Position numbers and translations under genes: made by a program | In this document: positions 8,078-15,710 of the stretch, in pieces | Layout: the number at the start of each line of letters is the position of its first letter | How positions within the stretch are numbered: the first letter of the stretch is position 1 | NCBI GenBank assembly: GCA_022824765.1 | Contig: JAJDZG010000165.1 | Coordinates: forward strand, 1-32,893 | Direction of reading: 5' to 3' | DNA length: 32,893 nt | Origin: Dehalococcoidia bacterium | GTDB taxonomy: Bacteria; Chloroflexota; Dehalococcoidia; Bin125 | The notes under the pieces: generated by a model | The model's input: only the letters and a program-made list of their open reading frames with translations | What the model was told of the DNA's origin: nothing | Databases searched by the model: none

Positions 8078-9217
8078 GTCGTGTTGGCGCGGCTGACTAG
8101 GATGAATGGATGTTGTAGGCAGAGGGAGGGTCTGATGCAGGAGCCGACGTTTGGGAGTCTGGAGTTTGAGCAGAAGAAGCGGAGGACCCGTCGCGAGCGC
8201 TTCCTCTCGCGTCTGGACGGGTTGCTGCCCTGGGCCGCACGATCCCAAGCCGGGACGTGGTCGGCGGCCCTACCCGCGTTTCGGTGATGCTGCGCGTGCA
8301 TGTGGTCCAGGTGTGCGACAACCTGAGCGACCGGGGGATGGAGGATCTGCTCTACGAGGCCGAGTCGGCGCGTCGCTTCTGCGGGCTGTCGCTGGCGGGC
8401 GCGATCCCTGATGAATCGACGATCCTGCACTTCCGCCACCTGCTGGAGCGGTGCCAGCTGGGCGACACCCTGCTGGCCGCGCTCCACGAGCAACTCGATG
8501 CGCAGGGACTGCGGCTGCAGGCAGGCACGATCGTGGACGCCAGCATCATCGCGGCGCCGTCCTCGACCAAGAACCGCGAGCGGCGTCGGGACCCGGAGAT
8601 GGATCACACGCGCAAGGGCAACGAGTGGCACTTCGGGATGAAGCTGCACATCGGCGTTGATGCGGCGAGCGGCCTGACCCACAGTCTGAGCACGACGGCG
8701 GCCAACGCCGCCGACGTGACCGAGGCGCACCGGCTGCGGCACGGGGGCGAACGCGTGGCCGACGGCGACGCCGGCTAGCGGGGCGCGGAGCGGCGTCCCG
8801 AGTTGGCCGACTCAGGCGTCGAGTGGCGGGTCGCGATGCCTCCCAGCCGTCGGCGGCAACTACAGCTCGGTAGCCCGCCGGCGGAACTCGAGCGCCGACG
8901 TGCCAAGCGCCGCGCCAAGGTCGAGCACCCCTTCTGCTACGTCAAACAGCGCTTCGGCTATCGCCGCACCCGATACCGCGGCCTGGCCAAGAATCATCAG
9001 CGTCTCGCGCTCTTGCTCGGCCTCGCCAATCTGCTGATCGCCGAACCGCAGCTCGCCTGAGCGCCGCCCCCTCAGGCCCGCGCGGCCCAGCGGCCAGCCA
9101 CTCGGCAATTAGCAGCCCTCAGCCCCCCAGCCACGCCGCGCTCGGCCTCCCCCTCCTCACGCCACACCACCCCCACGACCGCTACACGACCAGTCCACCC
9201 GGTTGTTCAGAGCGGTC
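8063..9217 (+). mobile_element. IS5-family insertion sequence, degenerate (1155 bp)
   Basis: The ends are 15-bp imperfect inverted repeats: GAACACTCTGAACAA at 8063-8077 and the complement of GACCGCTCTGAACAA at 9203-9217. They are flanked on both sides by CTAG (8059-8062 and 9218-9221), which fits the 4-bp YTAR-type target duplication of IS5-group elements. Inside is a decayed DDE transposase. The 157 bases between its end and the right inverted repeat hold no gene and are strongly C-rich on the plus strand. The right-hand CTAG contains the lysS stop codon. Confidence 0.88.
8135..9060 (+). pseudogene. IS5-family DDE transposase, frameshifted and with an in-frame stop
   Basis: The protein can be followed through three frames. 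The N-terminus starts at the ATG at 8135 (RTRRERFLSRLDGLLPWA). A second frame then gives HDPKPGRGRRPYP near 8234-8272, with a few residues missing before it. A third frame, from about 8287 onward, gives NLSDRGMEDLLYEAES, the first Asp region IVDASIIAAPSSTKN and NEWHFGMKLHIGVDA. At 8776-8778 the expected DAGY reads DAG-stop. The same frame then continues RGAERRPELADSGVEW and the Glu region AKVEHPFCYVKQRFGYRRTRYRGLAKN, up to the stop at 9060. The element has at least two frameshifts and one nonsense codon, so it cannot move by itself. Confidence 0.9.
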
Positions 9218-9221
9218 CTAG
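9203..9221. repeat. Right IS end: terminal inverted repeat plus CTAG target duplication
   Basis: TTGTTCAGAGCGGTC (9203-9217) is the inverted partner of the left end. The adjoining CTAG (9218-9221) includes the stop codon of lysS, read on the minus strand. Confidence 0.85.
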
Positions 9222-10753
9222 TCTTCTAGTTTGCGCATTTGGGGGAAGAGGATGATGTCTCGGATTGAGGGGGAGTTGGTGAGGAGCATGGCGAGGCGGT
9301 CCATGCCCATGCCGAGCCCGCCTGTCGGGGGCATTCCGTGCTCGAGCGCGATTAGGAAGTCTTCGTCCATCTGCTCGGCCTCGTCGTCGCCGGCGGCCTT
9401 GAGCTGAACTTGTTCCTCGAAGCGCCCGCGCTGGTCGACGGGGTCGTTCAGTTCCGTGTAGGCATTGGCCAGTTCCCAACCGCCGACGAACAGCTCGAAG
9501 CGCTCGACGAGCGTCTCGTCGTGTTCCGTTTTCTTGGCCAGCGGGGAGATCGCGAGGGGATAGTCCATCAGGAACGTGGGTTGCTGTAAGTTCGGCTCGA
9601 CCCGTTCGGAGACGAGCTCATCAAACAGCTTGCCCCAGCCGGCGTCGGGGGGAATCGGGACGCCGCACTCGCGCAGGAGTCCTTGCATCGCGTCGACGGT
9701 GGGGAACTCGCGGAAGTCGACGCCGACGTACTGCTGCACGGCCTCGACCATCGTGATTCGGCGGAATGGGGCGGTGAAGTCGATTTCGTCGCCGCGCCAG
9801 GGGACGGTCGTTGCACCGGTCACCTCCAGCGCAATGCGGGGGAGCGCGGCTTCGAGCATGTTGGCGACGCCGTGGTAGTCGGTGTAGGCCTCGTAGCTCT
9901 CGAGCATCGTGAACTCAGGGTTCCAACGGTTGCCGATGCCTTCGTTGCGGAACACGCGGCCGATCTCATAGACCTTGTCGAAGCCGCCGACGATCAAGCG
10001 TTTCAGATGCAGTTCGAGGGCGATCCGCAGTTGGCGCGGCTCGTCGAGCGCATTGAGGTGTGTGAGGAAGGGTCGGGCCGCGGCGCCGCCGGCCTCTTGC
10101 TGCAGTACGGGCGTCTCGACCTCGAGGAAGCCGCGCTCGTCCATGAAGCGGCGCATCGCGGAGACGATCTGGGAGCGTTTGCGGAGGACATCCTTCGCTT
10201 CGTCGTTGGCCATCAGATCGAGGTAGCGCTGGCGGTAGCGGATCTCGATGTCGGTGAGTCCGTGGAACTTCTCGGGCGGCGGACGCAGCGACTTGCCGAG
10301 GATGCCGAGGGAGTCCGTCTGCACGGACACTTCACCGAGTCTCGTGCGGATCAGTGGGCCGGAGGCTTCGAGGAAGTCGCCGAGATCAAGCTGCTCAAGC
10401 AACGGCCACTGATCGGCCAGTGCGCGCCTGCTGGCCAAGATCTGGATCTGTCCGCTGTCGTCGGTCAGGTCGAGGAAGGCGATGCGTCCCATGTGGCGGA
10501 TTGCGGAGATTCGTCCGGCGACGGTCACGGTGAGCGCTTGCGGCGGATCGTCGTCGTGATCTGCGTGATCGGCCTCGTGCTGTTCGAAGATTGCGCGGGC
10601 CGCGCCGATGGTGTGGGTGCGCGCGGTGCGCGGTGGAAACGGATCGATGCCGGCGGCGCGCAGCTGGGCGGTCTTGGCGAGGCGGTCGTTGATCAGACTG
10701 TGCAGGCCGCCGGCGGCTGCTTCGACGTTTGGTTCCGGTTCGCTCTCGCTCAT
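9218..10753 (-). CDS. lysS: Lysyl-tRNA synthetase, class II
   Basis: This cytoplasmic enzyme charges tRNA-Lys. The product is 511 residues, normal for LysRS. An N-terminal OB-fold anticodon-binding domain covers about residues 75-155 (VAGRISAIRHMGRIAFLDL). The class II catalytic domain follows, with motif 2 as VFRNEGIGNRWNPEFTMLES near residues 267-286 and motif 3 as GLGMGMDRLAMLL near the C-terminus. The N-terminus carries an acidic/His-rich insert (EADHADHDDD, about 60-69). It lies 84 bases after greA on the same strand and probably shares its transcript. Its TAG stop lies inside the CTAG target duplication of the IS5 element, so the protein end was kept intact while everything downstream was displaced. 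Confidence 0.97.
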   Translation of the reverse strand: MSESEPEPNVEAAAGGLHSLINDRLAKTAQLRAAGIDPFPPRTARTHTIGAARAIFEQHEADHADHDDDPPQALTVTVAGRISAIRHMGRIAFLDLTDDSGQIQILASRRALADQWPLLEQLDLGDFLEASGPLIRTRLGEVSVQTDSLGILGKSLRPPPEKFHGLTDIEIRYRQRYLDLMANDEAKDVLRKRSQIVSAMRRFMDERGFLEVETPVLQQEAGGAAARPFLTHLNALDEPRQLRIALELHLKRLIVGGFDKVYEIGRVFRNEGIGNRWNPEFTMLESYEAYTDYHGVANMLEAALPRIALEVTGATTVPWRGDEIDFTAPFRRITMVEAVQQYVGVDFREFPTVDAMQGLLRECGVPIPPDAGWGKLFDELVSERVEPNLQQPTFLMDYPLAISPLAKKTEHDETLVERFELFVGGWELANAYTELNDPVDQRGRFEEQVQLKAAGDDEAEQMDEDFLIALEHGMPPTGGLGMGMDRLAMLLTNSPSIRDIILFPQMRKLED

Positions 10754-10790
10754 TGGTGGTGCTCCTCGATCTCCGCGCGATGATCCAGCG

Positions 10791-10831
10791 GCGGTCTTCC
10801 GACTGCCGCTGTAGGCCGCGCGGAAGACCGC
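10791..10831. other. Inverted repeat between greA and lysS
   Basis: Perfect 11-bp arms (10791-10801 GCGGTCTTCCG and 10821-10831 CGGAAGACCGC) are separated by 19 bases. There is no T-run after it on either strand, so it is not a typical intrinsic terminator. It could be an RNA hairpin that tunes lysS expression or mRNA stability. Confidence 0.55.
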
Positions 10832-10837
10832 GGTCGT

Positions 10838-11317
10838 TTAGGAGATGGCCTTGACCTTGAACTTGCGCAGGCCGGATGGGGTCTCGACCGCGACTGTGTC
10901 GCCGACCTTGGCGCCTAGCAGTGCTTTGCCGACTGGCGACTCATCGGACAGCTTGCGGGCTTGCGGGTCTCCTTCGGCCGGGCCCACGATGCGATACTCG
11001 ACATCGGTTCGTTTGGGCAGGGGACGAACGGTGACGGTCGATCCGACGATGACGGTGTCGGAGTCCTTGATTTGGGTTTCGTCGATCACCTCGGCGGCGG
11101 CGACGATTGCCTCGATTTCGCGGATGCGGCCGACGATGAATCCTTGCTGGTCTCGGGTTTCGATGCCTTCGCCCTCGTCGCGTGCGCCGGGCGAGTCGTC
11201 ACGGGTCTGCTGAATCAGCTCAGCGGCCTCGCGCCGCCGTCGCTGGAGCTGGGAGAGTTCGTCTTGTAACTTCTCCAGACCCTCTGCTGTGATGGGAACT
11301 GACCGTCTGGTCACCAC
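10838..11317 (-). CDS. greA: Transcription elongation factor GreA
   Basis: GreA rescues backtracked RNA polymerase by stimulating transcript cleavage through its coiled-coil tip. The product is 159 residues, the usual size. The N-terminal coiled coil (about 10-75) has GFIVGRI at 59-65. The C-terminal FKBP-like domain has SPVGKALLGAKVGDTV and ends PSGLRKFKVKAIS. The tip differs from the canonical GDLSENAEY: here it reads GARDEGEGIE (44-53). By eye alignment the E44 position is kept (Glu50), but the D41 position is Gly and the tyrosine is Gly, with Asp47/Glu48 close by. It is first in a greA-lysS pair and divergent from the HtrA operon. Confidence 0.93.
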   Translation of the reverse strand: MVTRRSVPITAEGLEKLQDELSQLQRRRREAAELIQQTRDDSPGARDEGEGIETRDQQGFIVGRIREIEAIVAAAEVIDETQIKDSDTVIVGSTVTVRPLPKRTDVEYRIVGPAEGDPQARKLSDESPVGKALLGAKVGDTVAVETPSGLRKFKVKAIS

Positions 11318-11410
11318 GTTGTCCGCCTGACTACGCGCTTGAGCTTTGGCAGGATACGATACCAGTCAAGGCCCAACTACTTGCTCAAAACACCGAGATA
11401 ACGCTGTAAC
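11318..11410. promoter_or_regulatory. Divergent intergenic region between greA and the HtrA operon
   Basis: These 93 bases separate the starts of greA (minus) and the HtrA-like gene (plus), so promoters for both must lie here or just inside the genes. It is the AT-richest stretch nearby, but I could not assign a convincing -35/-10 pair with standard spacing. Confidence 0.4.
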
Positions 11411-12607
11411 GTGCGTCACACAGCCGCGCTCATGCTGGGATCTGGATTGATCGGCGCCGTCGTCGCGGCGCTGATCAGCGCGCTGATGCTGACGGGCAGC
11501 GACGAGTCGAGCGACGGCGATCTGCAGTCCGCCGTCGCGGAGGCGGTGCAGTCGGCGATGGCGGAGACGGTGGCTGAGTTGATCGACGAGCGGCTGGAGC
11601 GGTCGGATGATCAGGCGTCGGCACGGCTCGCCGAAGCGATGGCGTCGCAGCGCATGCTCGTGGCGAGTGCCTTCGAGGCAGTCGCGCCGTCGGTGGTGCT
11701 GATTGACGCGGAGGGTCCGCCGCGGGTCAATGAGGAGGGGGTCACGGTGGTCAGCGCGGCGCTGGCGACGGGGTTCTTGCTCGACGATCAGGGTCACGTG
11801 GTGACTGCGGCGCATGTGTTGGAGGGCATGACCAGCGTGACGGTGATTCTGCCCAACGGCGATCGACGGGAGGCGGAGCAGATTGGTGATGATCGGCCGT
11901 TTTCTGATGTGGGGGTGCTGCGCTTCGAGCCTGAAGCGTCGGACGAGCTGGCGGTGCCGAGCTTTGGCGAGGACCGCGTGGTTGGCTTCGGTGAGACGGT
12001 TCTGGCGATTGGCAATACGCTGATGGGCAGCGATCTCGCGGTCACCGTCGGCGTCGTCAGCGATCCCGACACCACGTTCTCTCGCGAGCGCTATGAGCAG
12101 GTTCAGCTGATACAGACCGATGCGGCGCTCAATCACGGCAACTCGGGCGGGGTGTTGGTCGACCTCGACGGCGTCATCGTGGGGATGCCGGCTGTGATCG
12201 CCCGCTCGACGCGCGAGGGCGGCTTCGTGGACGGTGTGGGCTTCGCGCTGCAGATCGTACCGGTGCTGGAGATTGCGCGGACGATCGCGGCGGAGGGGTT
12301 CTATCCGCGCGCGAGCTTTGGGGTGGTTAACGAGCGGCTGCTGACTCCAACAGCGGCGGCGCAGCTGGAGCTGGAGGTGTCGGAGGGATCGTTCTTGATC
12401 GAGCTGGAGCGACAGGGCGCGTTCGCGCGGGCGGGGATCCGTCCGGGCGACGTGCTGCGTCGGCTGAACGAGACGCCGATCAATGCGGAGACGCCGTACC
12501 TGAACGCGATGGCCGATCTGGAGCCGCTGGTGCCGGCCACCGTTCATATCTATCGCGGCGACCAGGAGTATCGGTTGCTCGTGACACCGGACCTGCGCGA
12601 GCCGTGA
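11411..12607 (+). CDS. HtrA/DegP-like membrane-anchored serine protease (S1C family) with PDZ domain
   Basis: This is a 398-residue protein. It has an N-terminal hydrophobic segment (about 5-27, signal anchor) and a helical, coiled-coil-like linker (about 36-80). The trypsin-like domain has a catalytic triad visible as His135 (VTAAHV), Asp166 (SDVGVL) and Ser245 (HGNSGG). The C-terminal PDZ domain covers about 305-395 (RAGIRPGDVLRRLNE). The family degrades or refolds damaged proteins outside the cytoplasmic membrane. The start is GTG at 11411, and the signal anchor follows directly. The stop overlaps the GTG of the next gene by four bases (GTGA), so the two are probably translated together. 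The paralogue type (DegP, DegQ or DegS) cannot be told. Confidence 0.93.
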   Translation: MRHTAALMLGSGLIGAVVAALISALMLTGSDESSDGDLQSAVAEAVQSAMAETVAELIDERLERSDDQASARLAEAMASQRMLVASAFEAVAPSVVLIDAEGPPRVNEEGVTVVSAALATGFLLDDQGHVVTAAHVLEGMTSVTVILPNGDRREAEQIGDDRPFSDVGVLRFEPEASDELAVPSFGEDRVVGFGETVLAIGNTLMGSDLAVTVGVVSDPDTTFSRERYEQVQLIQTDAALNHGNSGGVLVDLDGVIVGMPAVIARSTREGGFVDGVGFALQIVPVLEIARTIAAEGFYPRASFGVVNERLLTPTAAAQLELEVSEGSFLIELERQGAFARAGIRPGDVLRRLNETPINAETPYLNAMADLEPLVPATVHIYRGDQEYRLLVTPDLREP

Positions 12608-14442
12608 CGAGGCAGGGATCACCGCCCGACGGCGGATGGCAGCCGCAGCCGGCCCGGCGCATCGGAGAGCCGGCGCGACGCATGCCGCGGCGTGCGCCGC
12701 GCACGCCTGCGGAACCGGAAGCGGCGCCGTTTGAGCAGCCGTCCCAAGCTGAGGCAGAAGCTCCAGTGGGCGCTCAGTTGGAATCGGCTGGCGGAGGCGT
12801 CGGCGTGCCGCGCAGGGCGTCGACCGGCGGGCGCGGCTCCGGCTTTCTGATCATCGTCCTGATTGCCGCGCTGCTCGTCGGACTGGTGATCGTGCTGTTC
12901 TTCGAACCGGGCCTCGTCGAGACCGGCTTCACATCGGACGAGGAGGCCGAGGTGTCGGCCGGGTCGGAGCGGGCCGTGCTGGTCCGGGCGACGCTGATGG
13001 AGCAAGCGCCACCGATCTCGGACGTGTTGGGCGCGGCCTCTCCGATCTATGAGATCGCGGTGCCGGCGGGGCGACTGGGGCCGTTCGAGTTCTCGCTGCG
13101 GTTGACCAATCCGAGCCAGGACTCGCGCAATCTGGGCGCGTACACGTGGAATGGGGAGGACTGGGTGCGGCTGGGGGACGCTGTGCTTTCGAGCGATGGG
13201 GTTTCAGCTCGCATTCGTCTGGCGTCGGCGCCCGACAACATCGCGATCTTGCGGCGGCTGCAGTTTCGCGACGTGATCGCTGCCCGGGTGCCGCGGGGCG
13301 AAGAGCCGCAATCGCTGCTCTCTGGATCGCTCACGCTGCTGCATCCGGACGGTTGGCGGCCGGGCGCGGACGGATCGCTGCTCGGTCTGGTCGACCTGCC
13401 TGCGTCGGTGATTGCTCAGAATGTGTGGCCGACGATCTCCGCTGGCGCGGACCAGACAGAACTTGTCAATGACATTCTTGCGTCGGACAACTTGCGGCGC
13501 CAACACATCGGCAACATCCAGCACGCGATTCAGAGCGGCCAGCACGACGGCGTGGACATTCACTACCTGAACGTGTCGCCGGCCTTGCGGACGCAGTTCA
13601 CGTCGTTCATCACCGAGCTGGCGGATCGTCTGCATCGTGACGATCGGGGATTGTCCGTGCATATCCCGATCAATGCCTCGGGCGGCGTCGGCGAGGGCGC
13701 GTACGACCTGTCGCAGCTCGGTGCTTCGGCGGATTTCGTGGTGATTGAGCCGCCGCTTGATCCGACGATGCATCAGGCGGCGATTGCTGCCTCGCTGCCG
13801 ACGCTGCTGGAGCGGATTGAGTCGAGCAGATTGCTGTTGTCGTTGAAATCGAACGCGGTGGTGCGCACGTCGGCTGGATTCAGCGAGATCACGCAGCGCG
13901 AGGCGTTGGGCATCGCTTCGGACCTGAGCATCCGTGAGCCGGGACCGTACACTCCGAGCTCGCGAGTGACTCTGCAGGGAGCGGCGATCATGCTGGACAA
14001 CCTGTCCAGCGGACTGCGTTGGGACGACGCCAACCGAATCGTCTCGTTCACTTACAGCGATCAGACGGGAGCGCCGGTCACGATTTATATCCATAATCGG
14101 TTTAGCGCGGCGTTCCAGATGCAAGCGGTGTCGGACTGGGAGCTGGGCGGCGTCTACATCGCCAATGCGTCGGCTGATCCGGGTAACGCCAATCTGTGGC
14201 CGGCGATTGCGGCCTTCTTCGAGTCGGGCGTTCCCGACCTGCGCCTGCCCAACGCGATCCTGTTTGACCCGGTCTTCAGCGTCGAGGGCGGTGTGCTGTC
14301 GGGCAACAGCAGCAGCGGTTGGCAGTTCTGGGAGTTGCCAACGGAAGCAGGCAGCTATCGGGCGCAGCTGGTCGTCTCCGATGGCGACGTGCGCGTCGGG
14401 CATGAGATCACGGTGCCCGTGGGCATCGAGGCGGCGCAGTAA
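12604..14442 (+). CDS. Membrane-anchored GH18-like protein lacking the catalytic glutamate
   Basis: This is a 612-residue protein. It has a proline/arginine-rich cytoplasmic N-terminus (1-78), one membrane helix (about 80-100) and an extracellular region. Residues 312-358 resemble the glycoside hydrolase 18 barrel: GQHDGVDIHYLNV, then FITELADRLH and LSVHIPI. The GH18 signature DGxDxDxE would place the acid/base glutamate where this protein has Leu322, and the last Asp is His320, so hydrolysis looks lost. SGLRWDDANRIVSFTYSD (about 468-485) fits the end of a spore-cortex/YaaH-like GH18 barrel. Residues 120-260 and the C-terminus look beta-rich. A glycan-binding or scaffold role is inference. 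It starts at GTG 12604, overlapping the HtrA stop, and its stop overlaps the rsmD start (TAATG). Confidence 0.7.
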   Translation: MTRQGSPPDGGWQPQPARRIGEPARRMPRRAPRTPAEPEAAPFEQPSQAEAEAPVGAQLESAGGGVGVPRRASTGGRGSGFLIIVLIAALLVGLVIVLFFEPGLVETGFTSDEEAEVSAGSERAVLVRATLMEQAPPISDVLGAASPIYEIAVPAGRLGPFEFSLRLTNPSQDSRNLGAYTWNGEDWVRLGDAVLSSDGVSARIRLASAPDNIAILRRLQFRDVIAARVPRGEEPQSLLSGSLTLLHPDGWRPGADGSLLGLVDLPASVIAQNVWPTISAGADQTELVNDILASDNLRRQHIGNIQHAIQSGQHDGVDIHYLNVSPALRTQFTSFITELADRLHRDDRGLSVHIPINASGGVGEGAYDLSQLGASADFVVIEPPLDPTMHQAAIAASLPTLLERIESSRLLLSLKSNAVVRTSAGFSEITQREALGIASDLSIREPGPYTPSSRVTLQGAAIMLDNLSSGLRWDDANRIVSFTYSDQTGAPVTIYIHNRFSAAFQMQAVSDWELGGVYIANASADPGNANLWPAIAAFFESGVPDLRLPNAILFDPVFSVEGGVLSGNSSSGWQFWELPTEAGSYRAQLVVSDGDVRVGHEITVPVGIEAAQ

Positions 14443-15020
14443 TGGCGGGTCCAGCGCGAGTCTCGGGTGGAGCGCTGGCTGGTCGGCGGTTGCGATCGCC
14501 GGCGAACGGGACGCGTCCAGCGACGGCGTTGATCCGCTCTGCGATCTTTGACCGCCCCGAGATCGGCGAGCTGGTCGAGTCGGCGCGTGTGCTGGACTTG
14601 TATGCGGGCGCGGGTTATCTGGGGATCGAAGCGCTGAGCCGCGGGGCCGAGTATGCCGACTTCGTGGAGAAGAACGGCAACGCCTGTTCCGTGATTCGGC
14701 GAAATCTTGACGAGTTGGGTCTGAGCGCGCGGGCGCGGGTGCATCGCCTGCCGGTCGAGCGTTGCTTTTCGCGGATCGCGCTGGATCCAACGTTGATCTT
14801 CGTTGATCCGCCGTACCGGGTTGACGCGTTGCCGGTGATTGAGGCGTTTGCTGATCGCGCGCGGCTGGCTGAGGGGGTTCTGCTGGTCTGGCGGCGGTTG
14901 AACCGCAGCTCGGGCGGGGTCGCGCCGCCGCCGGAGCGGATTGGCGGACTAGTGCGGATTGACCAACGGCGCTATGGTGACGGCGCGATAGATACGTACC
15001 GCGCGGAGGCCAAGACATGA
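14442..15020 (+). CDS. rsmD: 16S rRNA (guanine966-N2)-methyltransferase RsmD
   Basis: The product is 192 residues, normal for RsmD, which methylates G966 of 16S rRNA using S-adenosylmethionine. The SAM-binding motif is VLDLYAGAGYLGIEALSRGA (50-69) and the catalytic motif is DPPY (122-125). The N-terminal TRPATALIRSAIF corresponds to the family RPT-x-x-x-REALF segment, though the Arg-Glu is altered. ATG 14442 overlaps the previous stop by one base, and its own TGA overlaps the coaD start (ATGA). The rsmD-coaD pairing is common in bacteria and supports the assignment. Confidence 0.93.
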   Translation: MAGPARVSGGALAGRRLRSPANGTRPATALIRSAIFDRPEIGELVESARVLDLYAGAGYLGIEALSRGAEYADFVEKNGNACSVIRRNLDELGLSARARVHRLPVERCFSRIALDPTLIFVDPPYRVDALPVIEAFADRARLAEGVLLVWRRLNRSSGGVAPPPERIGGLVRIDQRRYGDGAIDTYRAEAKT

Positions 15021-15499
15021 CGATCGCGCTCTATCCTGGCGGCTTCGACCCAATCACCAACGGTCATTTGGACATTGTGCAACGTGCGTCGGGCATGTTC
15101 GACGAGGTGGTAATGGCGATCTATCCACGCTCGAGCGAGACGTTCAACGTGGACGAGCGGCTGGCGATGATCGAGGGTGCGACGGAGCATCTGCCGAATG
15201 TGCGCGCGGCCAAGTTCACCGGTCTGGTGGTCAACTTCGCGGACGAGGTGGGGGCGAGGGTGCTGGTGCGCGGCATCCGCGCCGTGACTGGCTTCGAGGC
15301 TGAGTTCGACATGGCGTTGATGAACAAGAAGATGGCGCCGCACATCGAGTCGGTCTTTCTGATGGCGGGGCATGAGCACCTGTTCATCTCGGCCAGCCGG
15401 ATACGGGAGTTGGCGTCGTTGAAGCAGCCGGTTGATGATCTGGTGCCGCCCAACGTGTTTGAGTTGCTGGTCGAGAAGTACGGTCCGCCGAACCGTTAG
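15017..15499 (+). CDS. coaD: Phosphopantetheine adenylyltransferase
   Basis: This enzyme catalyses the fourth step of coenzyme A synthesis: 4'-phosphopantetheine plus ATP gives dephospho-CoA. The product is 160 residues, the standard length. The N-terminal YPGGFDPITNGHLDI carries the nucleotidyltransferase (H/T)xGH motif at residues 14-17. Other family segments are NVDERLAMI, VRGIRAVTGFEAEFDMALMN and the C-terminal ISASRIRELA. The start overlaps rsmD by four bases. It is the last gene of the HtrA-GH18-rsmD-coaD operon and is followed by a palindromic repeat. Confidence 0.97.
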   Translation: MTIALYPGGFDPITNGHLDIVQRASGMFDEVVMAIYPRSSETFNVDERLAMIEGATEHLPNVRAAKFTGLVVNFADEVGARVLVRGIRAVTGFEAEFDMALMNKKMAPHIESVFLMAGHEHLFISASRIRELASLKQPVDDLVPPNVFELLVEKYGPPNR

Positions 15500-15522
15500 G
15501 CGTCTGTTGTGCCAGTTTGGAT

Positions 15523-15603
15523 CGTCATCCCAGCTTGTCTGGGATCTCGTTTGGGGTTTCGTTGTAGCTGGTCGGGCGGGATTCCAGACAAGCTGGAATG
15601 ACG
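15523..15603. repeat. REP-like palindromic repeat downstream of coaD
   Basis: The 27-bp arms at 15523-15549 (core TCCCAGCTTGTCTGGGATCT) and 15577-15603 (core GGATTCCAGACAAGCTGGAA) are near-perfect inverted copies around a 27-base loop. The arms belong to the same family as the repeat at 7893-8033. Its position just after coaD suggests it may also end or stabilise that transcript. Confidence 0.8.
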
Positions 15604-15690
15604 GAAGTTGGGCTGGAATGACGGATCAGGGTGGAATGGCGGAGGTTGGCTTGGGGTGACGAATTGGGCTGGAATGACGGGGTTGGGTTG
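15591..15690. repeat. Degenerate tandem repeat of about 19-20 bp derived from the REP arm
   Basis: The word CTGGAATGACGG, or a close variant, recurs at about 15593, 15613, 15632, 15650 and 15669, separated by short GTTGG-like spacers. The first copy is the outer end of the right palindrome arm, so the array looks like an expansion of that arm. Confidence 0.7.
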
Positions 15691-15710
15691 GCTGCGGTAG
15701 AGTCGGATTA

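Noticed and set aside
9683-10783. 366-codon plus-strand frame opposite lysS
   Set aside because: lysS is unmistakable on the minus strand. The antisense frame has no recognisable features and arises from GC-rich codon bias.
11366-12622. 418-codon minus-strand frame opposite the HtrA-like gene
   Set aside because: It is an Arg/His/Gln-rich shadow. The plus-strand frame has an intact catalytic triad and a PDZ domain.
13204-15018. 604-codon minus-strand frame across the GH18-like gene and rsmD
   Set aside because: It crosses two real plus-strand genes joined by overlaps, is extremely Arg/Pro/Ser-rich and matches no family.
15500-15710. CRISPR array at the tandem repeats after coaD
   Set aside because: The units are only 19-20 bp, imperfect and without unique spacers. 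They derive from a REP-like palindrome arm, and no cas gene is nearby.
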